From Eshraghiella sp964414835 (lineage in GTDB: Bacteria > Bacillota > Clostridia > Lachnospirales > Lachnospiraceae): 64,000 nucleotides of DNA. Positions 54,650 through 63,091 of the stretch are shown here, one piece after another. Every line of letters begins with the position of its first letter. Position 1 is the first letter of the stretch. The notes below the pieces were generated by a model, which had not been told where the DNA came from, did not search any database, and worked only from the letters and a program-made list of their open reading frames with translations. The stretch covers positions 46,407 to 110,406 of the forward strand of contig CAYPWY010000004.1 in NCBI GenBank assembly GCA_964414835.1, written 5' to 3'. The position numbers and the translations under genes were made by a program.

Positions 54650-56086
54650 TTACTTTATTACTGAAAGCTTATAGTTATCCTTACTTCCTGTTATCTTATA
54701 TACGTCACCGTTGTCTGCATCTGCACCATACCAATAAGACTGGGACTCACCATCAATGTTATAATAGAACATATAAATGGTTTTATCATCTATAAGTTTC
54801 TGTGAATAGTAATCCATACTACATTCATTATCATCTTCATCCACATGATTTTTATCTACATATTTCTTCTCTATAAGCATACTCCAGATAAACTCTTCCG
54901 CTTCGTCCTTTGTGTATTTTGACACATAAGAAACACTGTATGCTTTGGAGTTGGTGCTGGTCTTGCCATGCTCATCAACCACCAGGACTGTAACCACAGT
55001 GTTGCCTGCCGGCAGCTCAAGAGGCTGATTATTATATTCCTTGCTGCTTGTAGTCGGAGTGGTTCCGTCAAGCGTGTAATATACCTTACAGCCAGAATCC
55101 ACATTGCCAATAGTTACCATAACCTTGCTTGACTGTGAAAACGTGGTCTCCGTAGGTGATATGCTAGGCGTCTTAGGTCCTATATAGTTAATGTTATATG
55201 TCTCTTCTATCACTTGGCTTTCAAATCCATACTCGTTGACAGCGTAAAATTTTATTGTTGTCTCACCCTCCTGCAATTCTATCCTGTCAATAAAAACTTT
55301 GGCATTATCTTTGGGATTGGTGCCATCTAAAGTGTAATATATTTTACAATCACCATCACATGACAGATATATCTTCTGGTCATCACTATAATCCCCGCCA
55401 TCCGGAGTCGCCTCAGGTGCAGCCGGAACATACTTTCCAAATAATTCTATTACATCGGAATCTCCTGTATCCAATGCCATATCATAAAGGCTGATGAGTT
55501 CAGTAAAGTTCTCGGATTCATCATATATTGCTATAAGATTATAATATGCATTCTCATTGTCATCATCCAATTCAAGTACATCTTTAAGTATATTCTCTGC
55601 TTTCTCGCTCTGTGACGTGTTGTTGTAACACTCATACAAATAAAGCATCATATTAATATTCGTATCGCTGTCTGTTTTACCCTCATCATATGTTAATGCT
55701 TTTTCAAAATTCTCTATTGCCGTATAATAGTCTTTGTTATCATATGCCTCATAACCAAGACCGTTATAATATCCATAATTATCCTTGCTTTTATTAAAAG
55801 CTGCCTTCACTGCAAAATAGGCGGCAGCACCGATAATAGCAATAGCCACTATGACAATAGCAACTATTATAATTATCTTCTTAGCTCCAATCTTATCTCC
55901 CTGCGGCTCGTCCTCATATTCATCTTCTATAAGCTCATCTTCAGCATCCTGTACTTCCGGAACCTCATCTGTAATGTCTCTTACACTATTCTTCTTAACA
56001 TAAACCTCAGCATCGGCTGTCTCTTCATCGACAATGCTGGCAATAGATTTGGCAAGTTCTTCCTCTAAATCAAAATCTTCTTTCAT
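54650..56086 (-). CDS. Membrane-anchored TPR protein with two chitobiase C-terminal-like domains
   Basis: A 478-residue protein. An acidic cytoplasmic N-terminus (1-66) is followed by one span (residues 70-90), TPR-like helices (105-210, YYTAIENFEKAL and AENILKDVLEL) and two chitobiase/beta-hexosaminidase C-terminal-like modules (KIYYTLDGTNP and KVYYTLDGTTP) that are probably outside the cell. A final domain (about 395-478) has a KVDKNHVDEDDNE acidic loop. Such proteins are common in gut Lachnospiraceae; function unknown. AAGGAG precedes the ATG. Confidence 0.85.
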   Translation of the reverse strand: MKEDFDLEEELAKSIASIVDEETADAEVYVKKNSVRDITDEVPEVQDAEDELIEDEYEDEPQGDKIGAKKIIIIVAIVIVAIAIIGAAAYFAVKAAFNKSKDNYGYYNGLGYEAYDNKDYYTAIENFEKALTYDEGKTDSDTNINMMLYLYECYNNTSQSEKAENILKDVLELDDDNENAYYNLIAIYDESENFTELISLYDMALDTGDSDVIELFGKYVPAAPEATPDGGDYSDDQKIYLSCDGDCKIYYTLDGTNPKDNAKVFIDRIELQEGETTIKFYAVNEYGFESQVIEETYNINYIGPKTPSISPTETTFSQSSKVMVTIGNVDSGCKVYYTLDGTTPTTSSKEYNNQPLELPAGNTVVTVLVVDEHGKTSTNSKAYSVSYVSKYTKDEAEEFIWSMLIEKKYVDKNHVDEDDNECSMDYYSQKLIDDKTIYMFYYNIDGESQSYWYGADADNGDVYKITGSKDNYKLSVIK

Positions 56087-56114
56087 AAAAAACTCTCCTT
56101 AAGTAATATAGGTA

Positions 56115-56143
56115 ACTATATCACATCATACCCATAAAATCAA
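56115..56143 (-). promoter_or_regulatory. Probable promoter of the TPR/chitobiase-like gene
   Basis: TTGATT (56138-56143), 17-base spacer, TATAGT (56115-56120) on the minus strand, about 28 bases before the ATG. Another TATAAT lies at about 56224-56229 with no good -35. Confidence 0.5.
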
Positions 56144-56285
56144 CAAACTAAAATCTTAACTTTTTATTATATTTTTTTTAAATAATTTACATTTTTTTCA
56201 CACAGCCGTCACATTCGTATAATATTATAGTTCTCGGATAGTGAAGTATAACTTTCTATCTCCCCCCCCTCATATTTAAAAGCTG

Positions 56286-56320
56286 GAAGCACCAAAGTAA
56301 CCTTTGGTGCTTCGCTTTTT
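56286..56320. terminator. Second hairpin after the Ig-like protein gene
   Basis: GAAGCACCAAAG-TAAC-CTTTGGTGCTTC is a perfect 12-bp stem. TTTTT follows on the plus strand (56316-56320) and TTTT after CAGC on the minus strand. It stands in tandem with the terminator at 56334-56365. A run of eight C (56262-56269) lies just beyond. Confidence 0.65.
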
Positions 56321-56333
56321 CCTGAAACTATTG

Positions 56334-56365
56334 AAAAGCCCGTATCTTAAAAGATACAGGCTTTT
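56334..56365 (-). terminator. Intrinsic terminator of the Ig-like protein gene
   Basis: AAAAGCCTGTATCTT and AAGATACGGGCTTTT pair over 15 bp on the minus strand (one G-U pair), starting 3 bases after the stop codon; the 3' arm ends in TTTT. Confidence 0.85.
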
Positions 56366-56368
56366 AAT

Positions 56369-59300
56369 TTACTCAGTTCTGTTTATAAATTTTCCGGGAT
56401 CAACAGCCATAATCTTCACATAACATGTAACTGTTTTTCCGTCAACCGTGGCAGTTACCACACATTCGCCAGGCATTCTTCCCGTAACCACACCATTTTG
56501 AGTTACAGATGCAATTCTAGGATTAGAGGTTCTCCATGAAACCGCTGAAGGCGCACCATCTACATAAAGATTAAATGTGTCATACTGTTCAAGGGTCAAA
56601 TCCGTACAGAACATTGCAATTGAATGTATCGTACATGAATCCTGAACTGTTCCCGCCGAACTATATGCCGTTACCTGACATGTACCTGCACCAACAGTAA
56701 TAATATTTCCATTGCTATCCACAGTTACTACTGATGTATCAGATGATACCCATTTTACAGACTCATTAGTATTAGTCGGATAAAGCCTTGCAGTAAGCTG
56801 ACGAGTTTTACCCTTAAGCATCGTTATCTCAGATGAGTTGACAGAAATAGATGTTGCTTTAACAATCTCCTTGACTATAACAGTACAATTTGCCACAACT
56901 TCATTGCCGTCTGTAGACGTAGCGTGAACCACAGTTCTGCCCGGTGCTACACCAACCACATCTCCGTCAGAATATACCTTGGCAACGCTTTCATCGTCAG
57001 AAGTCCATACCAAATCCTTAATTGTTGCATATGATGGATTAACCGTAGCATTAATATTAACAGTGTCTCCTACATACATACTTATCTTTGATTTATCAAA
57101 AGTGATTGATGTAACAGGATTGATAACCTTGATTACCACCGAATCGGTTACTCCTCCGCCATCAGCAGCCGTGGCTGTTATCACCACATTGCCTGCACTG
57201 ATTCCGCTTACTTTTCCGCTCTGGTCAACCGTTGCTGCCGCAGGGTTACTGCTTCTCCAGATAACATTCTTATTGGAAGCAGTGTCCGTTTCGACATTAA
57301 CTCCAAGTGTTACGGAATCATTCACATTAAGCCTTTCAGGACTTCCGGTTATCTCGATACTTTCAACATACTCTTTTACATTAATTGTACATGTCGCTTT
57401 AATATTGCTCTCATTGGTAGTTACAAGAATCTCACAGCTTCCGCCCACAAGTGCATTAACTATACCGTTTTCATCAACTGTTGCCACTTCAGGGTCGCTG
57501 GATATAAATGTTACCGATTTATCAGGAGCATCATTAGGAATAACCGTAGGAACCACAACGAATTTAGTTCCTGCAACCATTTCCTGATAATATGTATTAA
57601 GCGTCAATCCCGTTACCGGTTCTGTTATCTCTATTACACAGTAAGCTACGGTACCATTATCTTCACTGACACAGGATATTGTAACTGTACCCACTCCCAC
57701 AGTTGTAACCTTTCCTGTCTGGTCAACTGTCGCCAAGGATGTATCGGAAGAACTCCATATTACATTCTTATTATCTGCGGTATCAGGATTAACTGTTGCA
57801 TTCAGCCACAGCACCGTTCCTTTCTTGACTGACATTTCCGTTTCGGAAAGTATTATTTCAGTAACAGGCTGAAGTACCGTAACATTTGTCATATCAATAT
57901 ATCCGCCATCTTCCGTCTGTACAACTATCGTTGCGCTTCCGCTTCCCACAGCTGTAAGCATACCGGTCGAATCAACTGTTACAACCGAGTCATTAGACGA
58001 AGACCATGTAACATTTTTATTGGTGGCATTGTCCGGACTAATCAGTGCGGTAAGTCTGTATTCATCTCCTACATTCAACGTCACCCTGTCATAATCCATT
58101 TTAATTCCTTCAACCTGCTGTGTTATAAGGAACTTACAATATGCCACTTTGGAACTGTCAGCGTTGGAGGTTACACTTATATATGTCTCTCCCGGACCAA
58201 CAAAGGTTACAAGACCGTTCTGGTCAACTGTCACAACCGAAGGGTCAAGAGACGCCCACGTAACTGACGTATCGACACCTGCCGATGCAGGAAGTACAGT
58301 TGCTGTCAACTGAAATTTCTGTAATGCCATCTGTGCCGTAACGCTTGTATTATCAAGTGTTATGCTTGTAACGCCCTCTGTTACATAGAAATCTGCCGTC
58401 GCAATATATAATCCGTCTTCTGAAACAACCGTTATTGTTGCATTACCGCCATTTACTCCGCTGATAAGGCACAACTGCTGCTGTCCCTCTGTTGTGTATG
58501 GAGCAACAGAAATTATGGAATCATCTGATGATACCCAGCTTAACTTAGTGTTGTCAGGTACAACCGATTCACCAAAGTTAAGAAATGCTGTTATGTATAT
58601 ATCAGTTCCTTTTTGAAGTGATATTGTGTCTTTTATTTCTTTACCATTATATAAAAGTGTAAGGTTAGATACAGGATTAAGTACATACACTCTACACGTA
58701 GCAGTCTTGACAACGCCTTCAATTTCCTGTGTGGCAACAAGTGTTGTATACCCGTTACCGCCGGTTGCAAGAGCTGTTACAGTTGCGGTGAGTCCGTCTT
58801 CCGAAACTTCCAAAGCTGCCATAGTATCGTCAGATAATGTCCAATGTATCGGCTGCTCCGTATTTGAAACAATAGCACTGACGCTTCCCTTGGTACCTAT
58901 GTTCAGAGACATGGATGTGGTTGAAAGTGAAAATCCGTCGATAACCGTCACTGTTACTGTCTCTATATGCCCGTTCCATGTTACTGTAATATCCGCTGTA
59001 CCGGTGTCGTTGGCAGTAAACATGCCTGTATGTGAATCATAAGATATTATATTGTTATTGCTTGACGCATAATTGACCTCCGTAGGATTGGCAGAGGTCG
59101 GTATTGATATCTGGTCGCCCACAAGAACCGTTGTGTTTGGAGGATATACAACATAAGGTACCGTAACCGTAACAGAGTCTCCGGCATTGCCTTCAGGATT
59201 ATGGTCTAAACAGCTTGCATAAATTGTTGTAGAACCGGCATAAACACCGTATACCACACCATTGCTTACTGTTGCAACACTTTCGTCTGCCGACCACCAG

Positions 59301-59992
59301 TATACATCCGAAACCGCATTACTATTGGTCGTCAATGCAACGCTCTGTCCCTGCTGTACCTCAATAGCGTCCTCATCAATCGTAACGCCCACCGTCACCT
59401 CAAATGTATATGAAAGTCCGTCTGAAGGAATAGACGCCGTAATCGCCGCTGTTCCGCCGCTCATAGCTTTGATTGTGGCATTTTTGCCGTTACCTGTAAC
59501 GGTTGCAATATTGCTATTGGAGGAAGTCCACTCAACATATTTGGAATTTGCGGCATTACATGACACATTGCCCTCATTGCCCGGCTGCATTATTCCCGCA
59601 ACAGAATCATAAGCCACAGTAAGCGGTACTGTAATAGGAATATCCTTGGTAGCATAATCCTGATCCAAAAGATATCCTACTGTCATGGTTGTTCTTCCTG
59701 CTGCAATGGCATTGACCGTTCCAATGCCTTCATTATAACTGACATTTGCCACTGTTCCGTCTGCTATACTCCATGAAAAAGTTCCGTTGGTGGAGGACGC
59801 ATTCAATATACTTACAGTAGCATTGACTGTGACAACTTCCGAATCAGATGAAAAATTAATACTAGCCCTGTCAACCGAAAGAACTACACTGGCAGCCCTT
59901 ACCATCACCACTCCAACAGTTGTAGCGATGACGATTGCAAGCACTGCTGCTGCCGCCTTCCAGTGATTTTTAAGAAATTTTCTGAACTTCAT
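56369..59992 (-). CDS. Large surface protein with about 14 bacterial Ig-like (BIG_2) modules
   Basis: A 1207-residue protein. A basic N-terminus with one hydrophobic segment (AAAAVLAIVIATTVGVVMVRA) works as signal or anchor, and the rest is about 14 Ig-like modules of 75-90 residues. Modules 7-13 are the most regular, each with a NKNVxWSSSDxSVATVDxxGxV-type core, whereas 1-6 and 14 are divergent. No LPxTG, SLH or other wall anchor is seen. The start ATG at 59992 has GGAGGA upstream. Probably an adhesin or cell-surface scaffold; the function is inferred from domain type only. Confidence 0.85.
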   Translation of the reverse strand: MKFRKFLKNHWKAAAAVLAIVIATTVGVVMVRAASVVLSVDRASINFSSDSEVVTVNATVSILNASSTNGTFSWSIADGTVANVSYNEGIGTVNAIAAGRTTMTVGYLLDQDYATKDIPITVPLTVAYDSVAGIMQPGNEGNVSCNAANSKYVEWTSSNSNIATVTGNGKNATIKAMSGGTAAITASIPSDGLSYTFEVTVGVTIDEDAIEVQQGQSVALTTNSNAVSDVYWWSADESVATVSNGVVYGVYAGSTTIYASCLDHNPEGNAGDSVTVTVPYVVYPPNTTVLVGDQISIPTSANPTEVNYASSNNNIISYDSHTGMFTANDTGTADITVTWNGHIETVTVTVIDGFSLSTTSMSLNIGTKGSVSAIVSNTEQPIHWTLSDDTMAALEVSEDGLTATVTALATGGNGYTTLVATQEIEGVVKTATCRVYVLNPVSNLTLLYNGKEIKDTISLQKGTDIYITAFLNFGESVVPDNTKLSWVSSDDSIISVAPYTTEGQQQLCLISGVNGGNATITVVSEDGLYIATADFYVTEGVTSITLDNTSVTAQMALQKFQLTATVLPASAGVDTSVTWASLDPSVVTVDQNGLVTFVGPGETYISVTSNADSSKVAYCKFLITQQVEGIKMDYDRVTLNVGDEYRLTALISPDNATNKNVTWSSSNDSVVTVDSTGMLTAVGSGSATIVVQTEDGGYIDMTNVTVLQPVTEIILSETEMSVKKGTVLWLNATVNPDTADNKNVIWSSSDTSLATVDQTGKVTTVGVGTVTISCVSEDNGTVAYCVIEITEPVTGLTLNTYYQEMVAGTKFVVVPTVIPNDAPDKSVTFISSDPEVATVDENGIVNALVGGSCEILVTTNESNIKATCTINVKEYVESIEITGSPERLNVNDSVTLGVNVETDTASNKNVIWRSSNPAAATVDQSGKVSGISAGNVVITATAADGGGVTDSVVIKVINPVTSITFDKSKISMYVGDTVNINATVNPSYATIKDLVWTSDDESVAKVYSDGDVVGVAPGRTVVHATSTDGNEVVANCTVIVKEIVKATSISVNSSEITMLKGKTRQLTARLYPTNTNESVKWVSSDTSVVTVDSNGNIITVGAGTCQVTAYSSAGTVQDSCTIHSIAMFCTDLTLEQYDTFNLYVDGAPSAVSWRTSNPRIASVTQNGVVTGRMPGECVVTATVDGKTVTCYVKIMAVDPGKFINRTE

Positions 59993-60071
59993 ACTATCCT
60001 CCAATAGACATAATTACAGCTTTATCTTTTTATCGGAATATGTCCATAAAATGTTTACCCCCCTACATAAA

Positions 60072-60091
60072 AAATTTCTTGAGAGAAATTT
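60072..60091. promoter_or_regulatory. Palindrome over the lacI-type -35, candidate operator
   Basis: AAATTTCT-TGAG-AGAAATTT is a perfect 8-bp inverted repeat with a 4-base centre. It covers the -35 box of the regulator's promoter, so autoregulation is likely. Confidence 0.5.
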
Positions 60092-60107
60092 GTAATTATT
60101 ATATAAT
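60079..60107 (+). promoter_or_regulatory. Sigma-A-type promoter of the LacI-type regulator
   Basis: TTGAGA (60079-60084), 17-base spacer, exact TATAAT (60102-60107) on the plus strand, 25 bases before the ATG. Confidence 0.75.
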
Positions 60108-60132
60108 TTACATATGTGATATGAGGTGTATT

Positions 60133-61119
60133 ATGAACATATATGATATTTCCAATATAACCGGGGTTTCCATTGCTACGGTTTCAAGAGTTTTAAACAA
60201 TAGCGGTAAAGTAAGCGAGGCTACAAAAAAGCGCGTACTCGATGCAATCAAAAGCACAGGTTACCGCCCCAACTTCCGCAATGCAGGTCTTAAGCATGCT
60301 CACTCCGTAGGGTTACTTTGCAATTCCTTAAACAATCCAAGAAGTGCCTACCTGATAAATAATATAATACCTGCGCTTCAAAATAAGGGGCTTACTCCTC
60401 TTCTTCTTATATGCAGGGATACAGTCACCGATATAAAGCAGGCGCTTGATTACTTTTCGGAACATAAAGCCGCTGCGGTTATTGCAGATGGAACAGGTTT
60501 TTCCAACGACACTATCAAAAACATACAACCGGCAGCTTCCCTTTTGAAATACCCTTTACTTATGCTTAACGCCTATGTCGAAGCGCCTAATATTTTCTGT
60601 ATTCTTTGTGACATGGAAAAATCGTCATCCGTCATTATTGATACCTATCTTAAAAGCGGCTGCAAATCACCTGTTTTTCTTTTTTCGGAAATGTCGGATT
60701 TCTGCATTTCCATGCTTGACGGCTTCAAACATGCCTGCGCAGTCAACGGATTAGAACTGCCTTCCGAAAATCTGCATATATGCTCCGGCGGAGCGGCTGC
60801 TTCATATAATTACATATCAGAACTGATTACAGGCCGGAAATTTTTTGATTTAATTATGTGTTCAGACAATGCTTTGGGAATGGGTGCATATAAGGCAGTA
60901 TCCGAATATGACGGATTGCAGGACAATGTTGCGGTTATCGGCTGCGGATATACCTCATGTCCGGATTTATGCCCTCTCCCTATTTCAAGCATTTACTGCC
61001 GTGATGAGGAGATTTTTAAACATACTTTCAACTCTCTTAACGGAATTATCAGCCAGAATCCAATCGCCACCAAAACTGTTTTTACTCCTATATACCTTCA
61101 ATCGGAATACTATGTATAA
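60133..61119 (+). CDS. LacI family transcriptional regulator
   Basis: A 328-residue repressor. The N-terminal helix-turn-helix NIYDISNITGVSIATVSRVL is followed by the hinge (NNSGKVSEATKKRVLDAI) and a periplasmic-binding-protein-like sensor domain. I start at the ATG at 60133 with GAGG upstream; the longer frame adds 31 codons that overlap the promoter. The regulator is divergent from the Ig-like protein gene. Ligand is probably a sugar, not identified. The C-terminal half is divergent from classical LacI. Confidence 0.9.
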   Translation: MNIYDISNITGVSIATVSRVLNNSGKVSEATKKRVLDAIKSTGYRPNFRNAGLKHAHSVGLLCNSLNNPRSAYLINNIIPALQNKGLTPLLLICRDTVTDIKQALDYFSEHKAAAVIADGTGFSNDTIKNIQPAASLLKYPLLMLNAYVEAPNIFCILCDMEKSSSVIIDTYLKSGCKSPVFLFSEMSDFCISMLDGFKHACAVNGLELPSENLHICSGGAAASYNYISELITGRKFFDLIMCSDNALGMGAYKAVSEYDGLQDNVAVIGCGYTSCPDLCPLPISSIYCRDEEIFKHTFNSLNGIISQNPIATKTVFTPIYLQSEYYV

Positions 61120-61152
61120 TGAAAATAAGGTGTAAATAAAATATCATTGTAA

Positions 61153-62001
61153 TTAACTATTCAAATATCCCATCTGCAACAGTTTTTCATATACCTGACT
61201 GCCTAACAAATCAAAAAATTTCTCATTGCCATGAACATGGTCATACTCAGGTGCTTTTATAAGACAGTCCGGTATATCTCCTTTTTCCAAAGCCCTGATG
61301 TCTTCACTGTCTAATTTAATGTCTTTCACTGTGCTGATATTTTCAAGCAGATATGTCCTGAAATCCAGGAAATGCTCTCCGAATTTTTCAAAAAGCCTTT
61401 CATTCACAGCGGAAATTTCAGGCATATACTCCATTGCAGTAAGCCCCAGAACAAGATATTTTTCACTTCCGGTAAAATCAATCATTGCACATATGTTATC
61501 AATAACCTGTTCCACATTGGACATGGAAGCGTAATCATTAGTTCCAGCCCAGAAAATATTAATGTCCTCTGAGAAGTCCAGCCCTGAAAGAAAAGTTCTG
61601 ACATCCGCCTTATCGGTTATTGGGGAAAACTCTTTTTCAGAAGCAAAACACATGCTGTCTCCATGTCTGCTGAGAATACCGTCGATTCCTTGAATTGTTA
61701 CAGGATTAACAAGATCCTTTCCTGTGTCCTCCTGAATCTGTTTCAATAATCCCGGTTCCTTTCCGGACTGTGTGCGCAATGTCACATTATACCGCCCTGT
61801 TTCATCGCACTTACTGACGTAAGCGGACAGCGGCAGTGCACCGATTCTTGCAGCAATTGTCATCGAGTCTTCTCCTCCAATGCCATAGTTGTTTACCTGA
61901 AGTCCGGTAATACGGCTAAGCTTTTCAGGATATGACAATGTATTTCCGAATGCAGTTCCTGCAGTAAGGCTGTCTCCAAAACAATTTATTCTCATACGCA
62001 T
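61153..62001 (-). CDS. SGNH/GDSL family hydrolase
   Basis: A 282-residue esterase-type protein. Block I FGDSLTAGTAFGNT holds the nucleophile Ser, GGEDSMTIA is block II, FWAGTNDYA is block III (Asn), and the C-terminal DHVHGNEKF gives Asp and His. There is no signal peptide, so it acts in the cytoplasm. I start at the ATG at 62001; an ATG two codons later and one 18 codons earlier are also possible. It converges with the LacI-type gene. Acyl or acetyl ester substrate unknown. Confidence 0.85.
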   Translation of the reverse strand: MRMRINCFGDSLTAGTAFGNTLSYPEKLSRITGLQVNNYGIGGEDSMTIAARIGALPLSAYVSKCDETGRYNVTLRTQSGKEPGLLKQIQEDTGKDLVNPVTIQGIDGILSRHGDSMCFASEKEFSPITDKADVRTFLSGLDFSEDINIFWAGTNDYASMSNVEQVIDNICAMIDFTGSEKYLVLGLTAMEYMPEISAVNERLFEKFGEHFLDFRTYLLENISTVKDIKLDSEDIRALEKGDIPDCLIKAPEYDHVHGNEKFFDLLGSQVYEKLLQMGYLNS

Positions 62002-62065
62002 TCCTTTTCCTTTATGAATATTTTTAACATTTTGATATAACATGATATTCCCCATAAGCTAAACA

Positions 62066-62090
62066 ACCGGACATCCAAAGGATGTCCGGT
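62066..62090 (-). terminator. Intrinsic terminator after the small hypothetical gene
   Basis: ACCGGACATCC-TTT-GGATGTCCGGT is a perfect 11-bp stem followed by TTGTTT on the minus strand, 6 bases after the small hypothetical gene stop. Confidence 0.75.
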
Positions 62091-62096
62091 CAGCAC

Positions 62097-62306
62097 TTAT
62101 TCATCAAATTTTACTTTAACGTAATTGCCTCTGTCAGTTTTCTCAACCGCTTCAACTATACCCTCAGTGGATTTGATTCTTTCCGCAAATTTATAATTGC
62201 GTGACATAGCCACTGCCGGAACAATAGTGTAATACCAGCTTGAAGGAAGAACGCCTTCCACTATGGAAACTTTATCACCCGGTTTCACAAGGTTCTCGCG
62301 TTCCAT
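62097..62306 (-). CDS. Small conserved-looking hypothetical protein
   Basis: A 69-residue protein, not recognised. It begins MERENLVKPGDKVSIVEG and ends in a beta-rich KSTEGIVEAVEKTDRGNYVKVKF, which suggests a small beta-barrel (KOW/SH3-like). The ATG at 62306 has GAGGAG 6 bases before it; a longer frame into yebC lacks one. It follows yebC by 22 bases and ends at a terminator. Confidence 0.75.
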   Translation of the reverse strand: MERENLVKPGDKVSIVEGVLPSSWYYTIVPAVAMSRNYKFAERIKSTEGIVEAVEKTDRGNYVKVKFDE

Positions 62307-62328
62307 TTTAAACTCCTCAATGCGCATA

Positions 62329-63078
62329 TTACTCTTCATCCTCCACCGGCATATCCCAGTTATGGTAAACTGCCTGAACATCATCGTCATCATCAAGCAA
62401 ATCAAGAATTCTGTTCATCTGCTTAATATCGTTTTCCGCCGTAAGCTCAACCCATGTCTGAGGAATCATTGTTACCTCTGCCTGCACAAGCTCAAGTCCT
62501 GCAGCTTCAAGCGCTTCTCTGACCGTTCCACAGTCATCAGGAGCAGTGATTATCTCAAATTCTTCCTCATCCTCGTCACTGAAATCCTCAGCACCGGCAT
62601 CAATTGCCAGCATCATAAGCTCATCAGCATCAATCTTGCAATCTTCCTTGCTTATGAGAATCTGACCTTTTTTATCAAACATAAATGAAACACAGCCCGG
62701 CGTTCCAACATTACCATTGCCCTTGGTAAAAGCATTTCTTACATTGGATGCAGTTCTGTTTTTATTATCTGTGAGAGTTTCAACGATTATTGCCGTTCCG
62801 TTAGGACCGTATCCTTCGTATGTAATAGAAGTATAGTTGGCGGCATTGGAATCACCAGCCGCTTTCTTTATGCTTCTATCGATTGTATCATTAGGCATAT
62901 TGTTGGACTTTGCCTTTGCAATAACATCACGGAGCTTGCTGTTGTTATTAGGGTCCGGTCCGCCTTCTTTAACTGCAACCATAAGTTCCTTGCCAAGTCT
63001 GGTAAAAATCTTACCCTTTGCAGCATCATTTTTTTCTTTTTTGTGTTTAATATTGGCAAATTTTGAATGTCCTGACAT
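62329..63078 (-). CDS. yebC: YebC/PmpR family DNA-binding or translation factor
   Basis: A 249-residue protein with the family start SGHSKFANIKHKKEKNDAAKG (first part SGHSKFANIKH), YEGYGPNGTAIIVETLTDNK and the acidic end. The family was described as transcriptional regulator and, more recently, as helping translation of proline-rich stretches. GGAGG precedes the ATG. It follows pnp by 13 bases and precedes a small hypothetical gene. Confidence 0.95.
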   Translation of the reverse strand: MSGHSKFANIKHKKEKNDAAKGKIFTRLGKELMVAVKEGGPDPNNNSKLRDVIAKAKSNNMPNDTIDRSIKKAAGDSNAANYTSITYEGYGPNGTAIIVETLTDNKNRTASNVRNAFTKGNGNVGTPGCVSFMFDKKGQILISKEDCKIDADELMMLAIDAGAEDFSDEDEEEFEIITAPDDCGTVREALEAAGLELVQAEVTMIPQTWVELTAENDIKQMNRILDLLDDDDDVQAVYHNWDMPVEDEE

Positions 63079-63091
63079 ATGACACCTCCAT

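Noticed and set aside
54556..54795. 79-codon plus-strand frame near the TPR gene terminator
   Set aside because: It runs through the terminator and antisense to the TPR gene end; no ribosome site.
56979..59612. Several long plus-strand open frames opposite the Ig-like protein gene (up to 202 codons)
   Set aside because: They lie antisense to a clear repeat protein, have no ribosome sites and no recognisable domains; they follow from the codon use of the real gene.
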